From Lachnospiraceae bacterium (GTDB taxonomy: Bacteria; Bacillota; Clostridia; Lachnospirales; Lachnospiraceae): a stretch of 45,442 nt of DNA. The notes beneath the pieces are model-generated. The model saw only the letters and a list, made by a program, of their open reading frames with translations. It made no database searches and was not told where the DNA came from. A program made the position numbers and the translations under genes. The stretch spans positions 1-45,442 of the forward strand of contig DLZQ01000047.1 in NCBI GenBank assembly GCA_003447295.1, in the 5' to 3' direction. This document shows positions 35,240 through 44,310 of the stretch, in pieces (within the stretch, counting starts at the first letter, position 1; the number at the start of each line of letters is the position of its first letter).

Positions 35240-36127
35240 ATGTCGGATTTGATATATAAAAGAAATAGAAAAAGGTATTTATTGTTAATTCTTCCAGCTT
35301 TTATTTTATACACGTTTACCTTAGTCATACCATTGCTGGGAGGTACATTTCCAAATGCACTTACAAACTGGAATCTTATGAAAGGGACGAAGCAGTTTGT
35401 AGGATTGGATAACTATATTCGTCTGTTACAGGATAAAAACTTTCAGCAGGCAATTGTGTTTACACTGATATTAGGAATCGTCACTATTATATTTACAAAT
35501 GTACTGGCATTTATTACCGCTTTTTTTCTTAGTGAAAAAATATTTGGAGGAAGTATATCAAGAGCAATGTTCTTCCTGCCTAATATCATCAGCGGAGTAA
35601 TGGTTTCCTATGTCTGGTATTTCATTTTTACAAGAGCCATACCGGATGTGGGAAAAATGCTTTCGAATCATTTTCTGTCCAATATAAGCTGGTTTGGAAC
35701 ACCGGGCTGGGCTTTTGCTGCAACGACAATTGTCAGTGTCTGGCAGGGAACGGGTTTTCTGATGATTCTGTACATTGCAGGTCTTCAGACAATTCCGAAG
35801 GATGTGCTGGAGGCAGCTAAGCTGGATGGATGCGTGGGTATTAAAAAAATTGCTTATATTGAACTGCCTCTGTTAATGACAACAGTCACGGTTAATTTGT
35901 TTGTGTCCATTGCAAATAGTTTCAAAGCCTTTGATATTCCGTTTGCGTTAACCGGAGGTGGACCGGGAGGAAGTACACAGACAATTGCACTGGATATATA
36001 TAATGATGCATTCGGATCTTTCAGATACGGATATGCATCGGCAAAGTCAGTTATCCTGTTTCTAATGGTAGCAGCAGTAACTCTTGTACAGCTTTGGATA
36101 ACAAGAAAGAAGGAGGTTCAGGCATGA
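35240..36127 (+). CDS. ABC transporter permease (MalF/UgpA type)
   Basis: A 295-residue permease with six hydrophobic segments from about residue 15 (LLILPAFILYTFTLVIPLLGG). The EAA loop is VLEAAKLDGCVGIKKIAYIELPLL. A GGGPGGSTQTIALDIY segment near the C-terminus is typical of MalF-like sugar permeases. ATG 35240 follows GGGAGAAA. It overlaps the next permease by 4 bp (ATGA). Confidence 0.88.
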   Translation: MSDLIYKRNRKRYLLLILPAFILYTFTLVIPLLGGTFPNALTNWNLMKGTKQFVGLDNYIRLLQDKNFQQAIVFTLILGIVTIIFTNVLAFITAFFLSEKIFGGSISRAMFFLPNIISGVMVSYVWYFIFTRAIPDVGKMLSNHFLSNISWFGTPGWAFAATTIVSVWQGTGFLMILYIAGLQTIPKDVLEAAKLDGCVGIKKIAYIELPLLMTTVTVNLFVSIANSFKAFDIPFALTGGGPGGSTQTIALDIYNDAFGSFRYGYASAKSVILFLMVAAVTLVQLWITRKKEVQA

Positions 36128-36948
36128 AAGAAGAAAAAAGGGAAAGCAGATGGAAAGGCATAATTATGCTGGTATTGGGTTTTATTTTTATGCTTCCCGT
36201 ATTACTGATTGTAATGAACTCCTTTAAGACAGGAAAGGAAATTCTTACTAATTTTGTATCCTTTCCAACATCGCTCTATCTGGATAACTTTACCCGGGCA
36301 ATGAAGACGATGCGGTATGCATCTTCTTTTATGAATTCTGCGATAATAACAATTTTAACCGTTATTATTTCATTAACCGTCAGCTATCTGGCGGCATATG
36401 GAATTTTACATTTAAAAGGAAAACTGTCATCAGGTTTCTACATCTTTTTCATTCTGGGTCAGGTTATTCCTTTTCATGCGGTTATGATTGCAATTACCAT
36501 TATGGCTAAAACCCTGCAGCTGAATAATTCATTACTTGGTCTGGCACTTATGTATGGAGGACTGAATTGTGGATTCGGAATTATGACCTACATGGGATTT
36601 CTTAAGAGTGTTCCTACGGAATTGGAAGAGGCAGCAATGATTGATGGATGTGGGGCATACAGAAGTATGATGCAGATTGTATTCCCTTTGCTTAAACCGG
36701 CAACGGTTACTTTAGGAGTGCTGTATTTTTTATGGTGTTGGAATGATTTCGTTTTCCCTAATATTATGCTGGGAAAAGAAGAACTCAGAACGATTACAAT
36801 GAACCTTTATGTATTCAGGAGCAGTACAAATACGGAATGGGATTTATTTATTGCAGGACTTACCGTATCACTGATTCCCATTGTGATAATATACATACTT
36901 GCACAGAAGCATATAACATCAGGACTAACAGCAGGATCGATAAAATAA
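36124..36948 (+). CDS. ABC transporter permease (MalG/UgpE type)
   Basis: A 274-residue permease, partner of the gene before. It begins with a helix at about residues 15-35 (MLVLGFIFMLPVLLIVMNSFKTGKEI), has EAA loop LEEAAMIDGCGAYRSMMQIVFPLL and ends HITSGLTAGSIK, a typical MalG-type tail. AAGGAGG precedes ATG 36124, which overlaps the upstream stop. Confidence 0.9.
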   Translation: MKEEKRESRWKGIIMLVLGFIFMLPVLLIVMNSFKTGKEILTNFVSFPTSLYLDNFTRAMKTMRYASSFMNSAIITILTVIISLTVSYLAAYGILHLKGKLSSGFYIFFILGQVIPFHAVMIAITIMAKTLQLNNSLLGLALMYGGLNCGFGIMTYMGFLKSVPTELEEAAMIDGCGAYRSMMQIVFPLLKPATVTLGVLYFLWCWNDFVFPNIMLGKEELRTITMNLYVFRSSTNTEWDLFIAGLTVSLIPIVIIYILAQKHITSGLTAGSIK

Positions 36949-36950
36949 AT

Positions 36951-38978
36951 ATGAGTGATAAACTATATAATGCGATACTATCCTCTGCCAATCCATATTT
37001 TTATTTAAAGGTAAAAGAGGGGCAGACTGAGACGGGAAACAGGGAAAGCTATTATGGTAAAATTCCACAGGATGACAGATGTACCTTTGATATTTCAAAT
37101 AATAAAATACTTATTAATATGGAGCAATTTGGTAAAATCAAAGCAGCAAATTTCTACAGGGGATGTTATCTGACGGATGATATTCCGGGTGTGTGGATGC
37201 ATAAAGACTTTTCATCGGTTTCGCTGTTTTATGAAATTTTTATCAATGGACATAAGCAAATACCGGAGGAAGCGACAGAATACATTATGGATTTCGTTGA
37301 TAATATATTTCCCAGAACGGTTTTAAGCTTTGAAGACATAAAGGTATCTGTTGTCTCTTATGCGCCTGTAAGTGAAAATGGAAATGAGAGAAGCAATGCT
37401 TTTGTATATGGAATATGCATTGAAAATCTCAGTACAAGACAGATCAATGGGACAGCCCGTATTTTTAAGGAAATTGCTCCGGAAGAGGAACTGTTTGGAA
37501 ACGAAGTCAGTATTTTGCAGGGGAGTGGAAGAGAAAAATCAGAGTTTACCCTGAATCCTTTGGAAAAAATATGGATTCCATCGGTTATTTATGCACCTGG
37601 AAGATATGAAGAGGCTGAAAGCATCAGATTAAACAGTGAGTACTGGTTTGATCAGACTCACAGTTATTTCAGAAATATAATAGGAAGACTGATAGTGGAA
37701 AAAAATCCAGTGGAAGGTGCGTTGTTTGAAAGATCTGTAATGCAGTGTTTTAATGCTATCGCAATGAATGCAGAAGGTGAAGTGGTTGGTTCTAATTGGG
37801 GTTCCTTTCCGGCAACCCGCCAGATCTGGATGAAGGATATGTATTATGCATTTCTTCCCTTCAGCCTGTTGGAGCCTGACCTGGCCTGGAAAGGTGCCGA
37901 GTGGTTCGTTCATTACGGTGTGAGACCTAAAGGCGATAAATGTGAAGGTGGAGTCACACATTCATTGGGAAATTCACTGGCTGGGATACTTTTAGCAGGT
38001 ATTATCTTTGCATCCACAGGGAAGGCAGATTTTTTAAAAAACAAGCCGGAAATGTTTTCAAAAATGAATCAGATTATGGATGAGGTAGAACATGTAGAGA
38101 ATGCGGAAGATTCACTATATCCGAGTATCTGGATTTCAGATGCACTGGCATTGGGAAAATATCATACGGGAAGCAACATCTGTGTCTGGAAAGCATTTCA
38201 AAGCATGGCTGAGATATATGGTTATGTTTTTCATGACGGAAAAAAACAGACTTATTATGCAGAAAAGGCAAAAAAGTTAAAAGCTGCAATTGAAGACAAA
38301 ATGACAGTAATGGTAGATGGGAAAAGACAATATCTTGAGGGTATTGGAGGCGTTGAAGAGTCACAGAAGAGGTGGATTTCAGAAGAGAATTATAAAAAGC
38401 CCTTTCTTGATACAGCGCTTATATTCCTGCAGGATGTCATCAGGGATAAAAAAATTAATCTTCTCATGCATGATGGAGAAGAGAGCGATACGACCTTAAT
38501 GCCGTTTTATGGATATTGTGATTATTTCGATGAATCCTATAGAAATTTCGTGAATTTCACAGTGACGGAGAATCCCACCTATGATGCAGAGATTAAAGGC
38601 ATTCGTTGGGGTGGAATGTCAGGTGCCACCTTCCCGGGGTTTATAAGTGCACTGTCCGCTGCTGAAGATGAGGAATCCTTCAGAGGAAGAGAAGGCAGGA
38701 TGACAGAGCTCCTTCGCTTGGCAGATGTTGACGGAAGCTGGTGGTGGTGGCCATATAGTGTGGAAAGTCAAAAAGGCGAGGTTGACAGAAACAATGGATG
38801 TGGAAAGTGTGCATGGGCATCCGGGGTCTTTGCAGTGATGTATATTACACAATTTCTTGGAATCAGACATAATGGCATATACAACGAAACACAGGTATCT
38901 CCAATGAATTTTCTGGGAAGATTCAGGTGGGAAAACATACCATTTGCAGGAGGTATCGCAATAGAAGGAGAGGAATAA
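36951..38978 (+). CDS. Putative (alpha/alpha)6 glycosidase of unassigned family
   Basis: A 675-residue cytoplasmic protein (no signal peptide) starting 2 nt after the permease stop, with only a weak binding site (AGGA 14 nt upstream), suggesting coupled translation. The N-terminal ~270 residues look beta-rich. The rest resembles a six-hairpin (alpha/alpha)6 barrel with repeated aromatic helices: RQIWMKDMYYAFLPFS, GGVTHSLGNSLAGILLAGI, LYPSIWISDALALG, DTTLMPFYGYCDYFD and ADVDGSWWWWPYSVE. Several conserved-looking acidic residues could be catalytic (KDM, DGEESDTTL, DVDGS). I cannot assign a GH family; this is structural inference. Its place before GH172 and GH31 genes suggests it hydrolyses part of the imported oligosaccharide. 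Confidence 0.7.
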   Translation: MSDKLYNAILSSANPYFYLKVKEGQTETGNRESYYGKIPQDDRCTFDISNNKILINMEQFGKIKAANFYRGCYLTDDIPGVWMHKDFSSVSLFYEIFINGHKQIPEEATEYIMDFVDNIFPRTVLSFEDIKVSVVSYAPVSENGNERSNAFVYGICIENLSTRQINGTARIFKEIAPEEELFGNEVSILQGSGREKSEFTLNPLEKIWIPSVIYAPGRYEEAESIRLNSEYWFDQTHSYFRNIIGRLIVEKNPVEGALFERSVMQCFNAIAMNAEGEVVGSNWGSFPATRQIWMKDMYYAFLPFSLLEPDLAWKGAEWFVHYGVRPKGDKCEGGVTHSLGNSLAGILLAGIIFASTGKADFLKNKPEMFSKMNQIMDEVEHVENAEDSLYPSIWISDALALGKYHTGSNICVWKAFQSMAEIYGYVFHDGKKQTYYAEKAKKLKAAIEDKMTVMVDGKRQYLEGIGGVEESQKRWISEENYKKPFLDTALIFLQDVIRDKKINLLMHDGEESDTTLMPFYGYCDYFDESYRNFVNFTVTENPTYDAEIKGIRWGGMSGATFPGFISALSAAEDEESFRGREGRMTELLRLADVDGSWWWWPYSVESQKGEVDRNNGCGKCAWASGVFAVMYITQFLGIRHNGIYNETQVSPMNFLGRFRWENIPFAGGIAIEGEE

Positions 38979-40067
38979 ATGATGTTAGGATTAAATCAGA
39001 TTATGATATTAAATGGTGGTCAGTCACGATCAATCACAGGTGAGAACAAGGAAGGGAAAAAAGGAGCCGGAGGACAGGCGGCAGGAGATCTGGGAAAGGG
39101 GAGAAAAGGTTCACCCTGTACATCACTTCCTATGGGAAAAACTACAGTCCTGGCAGATATTGAAGGTCCTGGAACCATTCAGCATATTTTTTTTACGGTA
39201 ACAAATAAAACAGAGAAAGGATGCTTTGTTTTAAGAGACCTCGTTCTGCGTGTTTATTGGGATGAAGAAGAAAAGCCATCTGTAGAGTGTCCGGTTGGAG
39301 ATTTCTTTTGCTGTGGCTTTGGCGTAGATTGTACAGTAAATTCTTTACCGATAGTAGTAAATCCTGTAAGGGGATTTCATTGTTATTTTCCAATGCCATT
39401 TAAAAAGCACGCAAAAATAACAATTGAAAATCAGCATCCGGCGGATATTGGAGGCTTTTTTTATCAGATTGATTATAACCTGAAGGAGGTACCTGAAAAT
39501 GCCGGATATTTTTATGCACAATGGAGACGTGAGCCATTGACAATCAAGGCAGAAGATTACACAATTCTTGACAATGTAAGTGGACGGGGACAATATATAG
39601 GAACTTATGTTGGAATTGCTGCTTTGGAACGTTATTGGTGGGGAGAGGGTGAAATGAAATTTTACCTTGATGGAGATGTGGAATATCCTACGATCTGTGG
39701 TACAGGAACGGAAGATTATTTCGGAGGTGCATGGAGCTATGCCGGATTTAAAGATGGAAAATTCCAGGAACAGAATTTTTGTACTCCGTTTATAGGCTAT
39801 CCTTTTTATTCAAAAAATGATTCTCTGTATCAATCCTGTTACTTTAATGATGACTGTCCTCCTATGCGTGGATTATACAGGTGGCATATTATGGATCCTA
39901 TATGCTTTGAAAAAGATATCCGTGTAACAATGCAGCAAATTGGGTTATCTCCATATGGATTGTTTGAACGACAGGATGATGTGTGTTCTGTAGCATATTG
40001 GTATCTTGATTCACCATGTGGTTTTGAGGCAAAACTTACAGAAAGGGAAGCAAGATTACCAAGATAA
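38979..40067 (+). CDS. GH172 (DUF2961) family glycoside hydrolase
   Basis: A 362-residue cytoplasmic enzyme with the DUF2961/GH172 features: ADIEGPGTIQHIFFTVTN, ECPVGDFFCCGFG, NPVRGFHCYFPMPFKKHAKITIEN and CGTGTEDYFGGAWSY, whose Glu is likely catalytic. Characterised GH172 enzymes act on alpha-D-fructofuranosides (difructose dianhydride I) or alpha-D-arabinofuranosides, usually as oligomers. A fructofuranose- or arabinofuranose-containing substrate is therefore inferred for the locus. ATG 38979 directly abuts the previous stop, with AAGGAGAGG upstream. The N-terminal ~30 residues are Gly/Lys-rich. Confidence 0.85.
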   Translation: MMLGLNQIMILNGGQSRSITGENKEGKKGAGGQAAGDLGKGRKGSPCTSLPMGKTTVLADIEGPGTIQHIFFTVTNKTEKGCFVLRDLVLRVYWDEEEKPSVECPVGDFFCCGFGVDCTVNSLPIVVNPVRGFHCYFPMPFKKHAKITIENQHPADIGGFFYQIDYNLKEVPENAGYFYAQWRREPLTIKAEDYTILDNVSGRGQYIGTYVGIAALERYWWGEGEMKFYLDGDVEYPTICGTGTEDYFGGAWSYAGFKDGKFQEQNFCTPFIGYPFYSKNDSLYQSCYFNDDCPPMRGLYRWHIMDPICFEKDIRVTMQQIGLSPYGLFERQDDVCSVAYWYLDSPCGFEAKLTEREARLPR

Positions 40068-40180
40068 TTCGGAACACTCCTGGAAACGAACATGCTGATA
40101 ACCCCCCTTTTATTTAGAAAAATATTATAAAAGAAGGATTAATGACTGGTGGAGTGAAGGTCTAGTCAGGGACAGGAACG

Positions 40181-42175
40181 ATGGTAAGGAACTATATCTT
40201 TGGAGAACCGATTGAAACAGATGCTGTGGTAAAGGAGATCGCATCCTCTGCATGGTGCGATGATGTTTTTCAGAAAAAAGAAGACGGTTTTCATTATTCC
40301 TTGAAAGAGGATGAAATCGTGTACGGGCTTGGAGAAAATGTGCGTGGCATCAATAAGAGGGGCTGGCGTTACATCAGCAATTGCAGCGATAATCCGAATC
40401 ATTGCGAGAACACGAATTCCCTGTATGGAGCACACAACTTCATTATGGTGGGAGACGGAGTGCATGAAACCTATGGCCTGTTTGTGGACACGCCGGGCAG
40501 GGTGACCTTCGATATTGGTTATACTGACATCGATGACCTTAGCATTTCCATGGAAGAGGAGAACTATAAAATTTATCTGATTGAGGCAGATTCCTACAGC
40601 AATGTAGTACAGGAATTCCGTGAACTGATCGGACGAAGCTATATTGCACCCCGATGGGCATTTGGCTATGGACAAAGCCGATGGAGCTATGATACGGCAG
40701 ATGAAGTGCGTGAGGTGGCAGCCGAATATAAAAAGCATAACATTCCCATCGACAGTATCTATCTGGACATTGATTATATGGAGCGGTATAAGGACTTCAC
40801 GATTAACCGGGACAGCTTCGCCGATTTTGAAGAGCTTGTCGAAGAAATGAAGAAAGAGAATATCCATCTTATTCCGATTATTGATGGTGGTGTGAAAAAG
40901 GAAGATGGCTATGATGTCTACGAAGAAGGAAAAGAGAACGGATACTTCTGCAAGGACGAAAACGGAGAGGATTTTATTATCGGGGTATGGCCCGGGAAAT
41001 GCTGCTTTCCGGATATGCTCAATGATGAGGCAAGGCAATGGTTTGGCGATAAGTACCGGATTCTGATTGACAAGGGAATTGACGGCTTCTGGAATGATAT
41101 GAATGAGCCGGCGATCTTTTATTCCGAAAAGCATCTGAAAGAGGTCTTTGAGAAAATGGAAGACTATAAGACGATGAACCTTGATGTGAATACCTTTTTC
41201 GAAATGACCGGAATGATTGGAAGCATCTGTAATAATCCAGAGGACTATGCATCGTTTTATCATAATTATAGAGGAAAACGTTACCGTCACGATCAGGTAC
41301 ATAACCTGTTTGGCTATTATATGACGAGATCTGCTTCTGAGGCGTTTGAGCGCTATGTACCGGAAAAGAGAATTTTGTTGTTTTCCAGAGCATCCTATAT
41401 CGGTATGCATCGGTTCGGAGGAATCTGGCAGGGAGACAATGCTTCGTGGTGGTCCCATCTGAAAATGAATGTGAAGATGATGCCCTCTTTGAATATGTGC
41501 GGCTTTTTATATACCGGAGCGGATGTCGGTGGATTTGGTGCAGATGCAACCGAAGATCTGGTGTTACGTTGGCTGGAATTTGCGGTGTTTACACCACTTT
41601 TACGGAATCATTCGGCAAGAGGAACCAGGAGACAGGAGGTGTATCGTTTCTCCCATGTGGAGAAATTTGCGGATGTGATCGGCGTGCGGTATCAGATTCT
41701 TCCTTATATTTATAGCGAATATATGAAAGCGGCACTGCGGAACACGATGATGTTTAATCCTCTTTCATTCCTCTATGGTGAGGATGCACTGGCAAGACAG
41801 GTGGAGGATCAGCTTTTTATCGGAGAAAATGTCATGGTGGCTCCGGTCTGCGAGCAGAATGTAACAGGAAGAGTCGTATATTTCCAGGAAAGAATGAAGC
41901 AGCTCATTTTTAAAGATGGTATTGTGGAAGAGGGAAAAGTGTACGAAAAAGGCTTTTCCTATGTGGAAATGCCGATGGGTACCGTGCATATTTTCCTAAG
42001 GGAAGGATATCTGTTCCCGGTGGCAAAAGGCGGAAAGTGTGTCGAAGCTGTTGATTTTGAAGATCTGACGCTGTATTCCTTTGGAGAAGAGATCAAACCG
42101 TACGAGTACTATCTGGATGACGGAGAAACGAAAGACTTTGCGCTTGAATCCCATATCCGTATGTTAAGCTGCTAA
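40181..42175 (+). CDS. GH31 family alpha-glucosidase / alpha-xylosidase-type enzyme
   Basis: A 664-residue cytoplasmic glycoside hydrolase. The nucleophile is Asp306 in FWNDMNEPAIF and the acid/base is Asp419 in WQGDNASWW. Other GH31 features are RWAFGYGQSRWSY, YLDIDYMERYKDFTI, SRASYIGMHRFG and RNHSARGTRRQEVY. GH31 members cleave terminal alpha-glucose or alpha-xylose units. ATG 40181 follows ACAGGAAC. It lies 113 nt after the GH172 gene, and its base composition is closer to the core genome than the AT-rich genes before it. It may therefore have been at this locus separately. A long antisense frame here is treated as a shadow. Confidence 0.9.
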   Translation: MVRNYIFGEPIETDAVVKEIASSAWCDDVFQKKEDGFHYSLKEDEIVYGLGENVRGINKRGWRYISNCSDNPNHCENTNSLYGAHNFIMVGDGVHETYGLFVDTPGRVTFDIGYTDIDDLSISMEEENYKIYLIEADSYSNVVQEFRELIGRSYIAPRWAFGYGQSRWSYDTADEVREVAAEYKKHNIPIDSIYLDIDYMERYKDFTINRDSFADFEELVEEMKKENIHLIPIIDGGVKKEDGYDVYEEGKENGYFCKDENGEDFIIGVWPGKCCFPDMLNDEARQWFGDKYRILIDKGIDGFWNDMNEPAIFYSEKHLKEVFEKMEDYKTMNLDVNTFFEMTGMIGSICNNPEDYASFYHNYRGKRYRHDQVHNLFGYYMTRSASEAFERYVPEKRILLFSRASYIGMHRFGGIWQGDNASWWSHLKMNVKMMPSLNMCGFLYTGADVGGFGADATEDLVLRWLEFAVFTPLLRNHSARGTRRQEVYRFSHVEKFADVIGVRYQILPYIYSEYMKAALRNTMMFNPLSFLYGEDALARQVEDQLFIGENVMVAPVCEQNVTGRVVYFQERMKQLIFKDGIVEEGKVYEKGFSYVEMPMGTVHIFLREGYLFPVAKGGKCVEAVDFEDLTLYSFGEEIKPYEYYLDDGETKDFALESHIRMLSC

Positions 42176-42224
42176 AACCCCGGAGACTGGCAGCAGGTTT
42201 TGTCAGCGGAAGGGAGTTAACGTA

Positions 42225-42716
42225 ATGAGTGAAACCATAGTAACTTTGAAAAGGGGCGAAGACCGGATCTTTCCTTGATCAGAAATACAATCGTCTGGCA
42301 ATTCAGAAGCTGTGCAGGGATGCCAGAGTCCTCGACTGCTTTCCCCATACCGGCTCCTTTGCGCTGAATGCGGCAGTTGCCGGAGCAAGAGAGGTTGCCG
42401 GTGTGGAGGCGTCGGAGCTTGCCATTATGCAGGCTGCGAAAAACGCAGGACTGAATGATGTGCAGGACCGTGCGAAATTAATCTGCGCGGCATGAAGCTT
42501 GTGAAAGCTGGCGGCTATCTGGCAACCTACTCCTGCTCCCACTTCATGACCCAGGAGCTCCTGGCAAAAACTATCCAGGAGGCGGTCCACTCCGCTCACA
42601 AACGGCTCCGCCAGGTGGAGTTCCGCACTCAGTCACCCGACCACCCCATCCTCTGGGCAGCGGACGAGAGCTATTACCTCAAGTTCTACATCTTCCAGGT
42701 GGTTGATGAAAAGTAG
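42225..42716 (+). pseudogene. Decayed rlmI paralogue with two internal deletions
   Basis: From ATG 42225 (site AAGGGAG) it reads MSETIVTLKRGEDR and stops. A shifted frame then gives FLDQKYNRLAIQKLCRDARV and LDCFPHTGSFALNAAVAGA. A third piece starts EINLRGMKLVKAGGYLATYS and runs to FQVVDEK, stop at 42716. Compared with the intact rlmI at 27062, about 200 codons are missing after the first piece and about 65 between the second and third. It is clearly a different allele or paralogue, not a recent copy, except in the 38-bp identical tract at 42654-42691. Confidence 0.88.
42654..42691 (+). repeat. 38-bp direct repeat, copy B
   Basis: Identical to 28202-28239. The two copies are about 14.45 kb apart and bracket the truncated nuclease, the sensor pair, the IS110 remnant and the sugar operon. 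Confidence 0.85.
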
Positions 42717-42754
42717 AAGTGGAAAATAGTGAAAAAATAGTGAAATAATAATGG

Positions 42755-42804
42755 AAAAAGTCCTCCTTTTTGGATATAATAATATTTGAAAGGGAGGCTT
42801 TTTT
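42755..42804 (+). promoter_or_regulatory. Terminator-like hairpin overlapping the Fic gene ribosome binding site, with internal promoter
   Basis: AAAAAGTCCTCCTTT (from 42755) can pair with AAAGGGAGGCTTTTTT (to 42804), a stem plus T run whose 3' arm contains the GGGAGG site of the Fic gene at 42807. The loop contains TATAAT (42775-42780), with TGGAAA (42752-42757) 17 nt before it. Transcripts from this promoter would start after the 5' arm and escape the hairpin, while readthrough from upstream would be terminated or masked. This is inference from sequence. Confidence 0.5.
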
Positions 42805-42806
42805 AT

Positions 42807-43907
42807 ATGATTAAAGTGACTTTAACGAATGAAATTTTAAGATATATTACAGAAATTGAGCAGAACAGATATAAAGTTTCGTCAGTCAAGCTCTCCAAAA
42901 CAGTTATGAATAAGCTTCGCAAAAATTCAAAGAAAAAAAGTTCGTATGCCTCGAACAAGATAGAGGGAAATCCCTTGTCGGAAAAACAGGTGAACGAAGT
43001 AATAGAAAGTGATGAAAGAAAGCATTATCTGAAACCGGAGCAGGAAGTCCGGAATTATTTTTTGGCGTTGAATTATCTCGAAGAAAAGGTAAAGAATAAA
43101 GAAAAATTTTCCAAGCAACTTATTTTAGATGTACAGAAACTGGTGGAAAAGGGGGCGTCCAAAGAAAAAATAGGTCTCAGAGGACCTATGCCGCCCGGAG
43201 TTCTGTTTGCAGTGTATGATTCCAAAACAGGGAATCCGGATTATATTCCCCCGGAATATTGTGACATTCCGGGACTTTTGGATGAATTAGTGGAGTATGT
43301 AAATACTACGGATGATCACCCTCTGATCGTAGCAGCAGTGGTGCATTATCAATTAGTGACAATACATCCGTTCGAAGACGGCAATGGCAGAACGGCAAGA
43401 CTGTTATCCGGTTATATTATGGACTTGAACGGTTACGGATTTAATGGAATCGGATCGTTAGAAGAATATTTTGCATACGATATAGATGAATATTATGAAT
43501 CTATTCAGATGGGACTTCCGGCATTGTATTATTCCGGAAGAGAGAATCCTCCGCACCCGGAAATCTGGATTAATTATTTTCTGCGAATGGTGAAACTGTA
43601 TTCGGGAAAAGTCTGTGACTTACAGTTGGCTTCTGAGGAGGAAGATATTGCAGGAAGTCTATCTTTTCTGAAAGGAAAAGAAAAGGAGCTATTATTGTTT
43701 TTAATGAAAAATTATCGGGGAGAGTTTACTCCGATTGAAATTAGCAGAGAATTGTCGGTAACAAATAAAACGGTTATTAACAGACTGACGATGCTGGTAA
43801 AAAATGGATTTGTGATTCCTATATTAGTCAATAAGAGAATCCGATCGTATGAATTGAGTGAATTTACCAAAGATCATGAGAAAAAAATTATAAAAGCTAT
43901 CAGCTAA
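42807..43907 (+). CDS. Class II Fic protein (AMPylase) with C-terminal winged HTH
   Basis: A 366-residue Fic-domain protein. The catalytic motif H187-PFEDGNGRTAR is intact (His base, Glu/Asp metal ligand, Arg). An N-terminal inhibitory helix motif, S49-NKI-E53-G54, is present before the Fic core, marking it as autoinhibited class II. The C-terminal ~80 residues (IEISRELSVTNKTVINRLTMLVKNGFV) form a winged helix-turn-helix, an arrangement common in Fic proteins of gut Clostridia. Likely activity is transfer of AMP to a protein hydroxyl. ATG 42807 follows AGGGAGG. Its stop codon directly abuts a third fragment of the rlmI 3' end at 43908. Confidence 0.88.
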   Translation: MIKVTLTNEILRYITEIEQNRYKVSSVKLSKTVMNKLRKNSKKKSSYASNKIEGNPLSEKQVNEVIESDERKHYLKPEQEVRNYFLALNYLEEKVKNKEKFSKQLILDVQKLVEKGASKEKIGLRGPMPPGVLFAVYDSKTGNPDYIPPEYCDIPGLLDELVEYVNTTDDHPLIVAAVVHYQLVTIHPFEDGNGRTARLLSGYIMDLNGYGFNGIGSLEEYFAYDIDEYYESIQMGLPALYYSGRENPPHPEIWINYFLRMVKLYSGKVCDLQLASEEEDIAGSLSFLKGKEKELLLFLMKNYRGEFTPIEISRELSVTNKTVINRLTMLVKNGFVIPILVNKRIRSYELSEFTKDHEKKIIKAIS

Positions 43908-43981
43908 AAGTCTATATTTTTCAGGTGGTGGATGAAAAGTAAGTGGCTGAAAGTGGCGGAAATGCTTGATTTACAAGGGCT
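43908..43981 (+). repeat. Third copy of the rlmI 3' end
   Basis: The sequence reads VYIFQVVDEK then stop (43940-43942) in the rlmI frame. It goes on for about 40 more bases matching the native rlmI downstream flank, including GCGGAAATGCTTGATTT at both 28278 and about 43957. It starts exactly at the Fic stop codon. Confidence 0.8.
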
Positions 43982-44061
43982 CGAACGTGTTTGGTGATAA
44001 GCTTGCAAACTATGTTCGCTCTTCATAATACGGAAATTTGTAGTATAGATGTAGCGTTTTG

Positions 44062-44070
44062 TGGTATACT
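44062..44070 (+). promoter_or_regulatory. Extended -10 promoter of the antitoxin-Fic pair
   Basis: TGGTATACT fits the extended -10 form (TG-n-TATACT) about 50 nt before the antitoxin start, with no clear -35. Confidence 0.5.
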
Positions 44071-44121
44071 ATAGAAGAACAAATACCTTTCTGTGAAAGG
44101 GAAAGGGGAAAGGATACGCGT

Positions 44122-44310
44122 ATGACAGTTGATAGAAGAGTAAGCAGTATTGAATCCAGCTTCAAAATGGAAAGCATGCCATTTGATGCAGAATGTCGTC
44201 AAAGAGTAAGAAATGTCTTGACCAAGAAAGTTTCTGCTACAGATGCAATTTCAGAATTAAATAAGAAATACAGAGTATCCAAGAAGCAGGTTGAAGGATC
44301 AAGAGTATGA
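44122..44310 (+). CDS. VbhA-like antitoxin of a Fic toxin
   Basis: A 62-residue protein resembling the VbhA antitoxin domain: an inhibitory helix, then a three-helix body (CRQRVRNVLTKKVSATDAISELNKKYRV). The inhibitory motif, usually (S/T)xxxE(G/N), reads S13-FKM-E17-S18, so the last position is Ser rather than Gly or Asn. The Glu that blocks ATP binding is retained. ATG 44122 follows GGGGAAAGG. It overlaps the Fic gene by 20 nt in another frame, the classic antitoxin-first arrangement. Confidence 0.78.
   Translation: MTVDRRVSSIESSFKMESMPFDAECRQRVRNVLTKKVSATDAISELNKKYRVSKKQVEGSRV

Noticed and set aside
40166..41458. 430-codon minus-strand open frame
   Set aside because: Antisense to the GH31 gene, which has both catalytic aspartates; no recognisable domain in the reverse frame.
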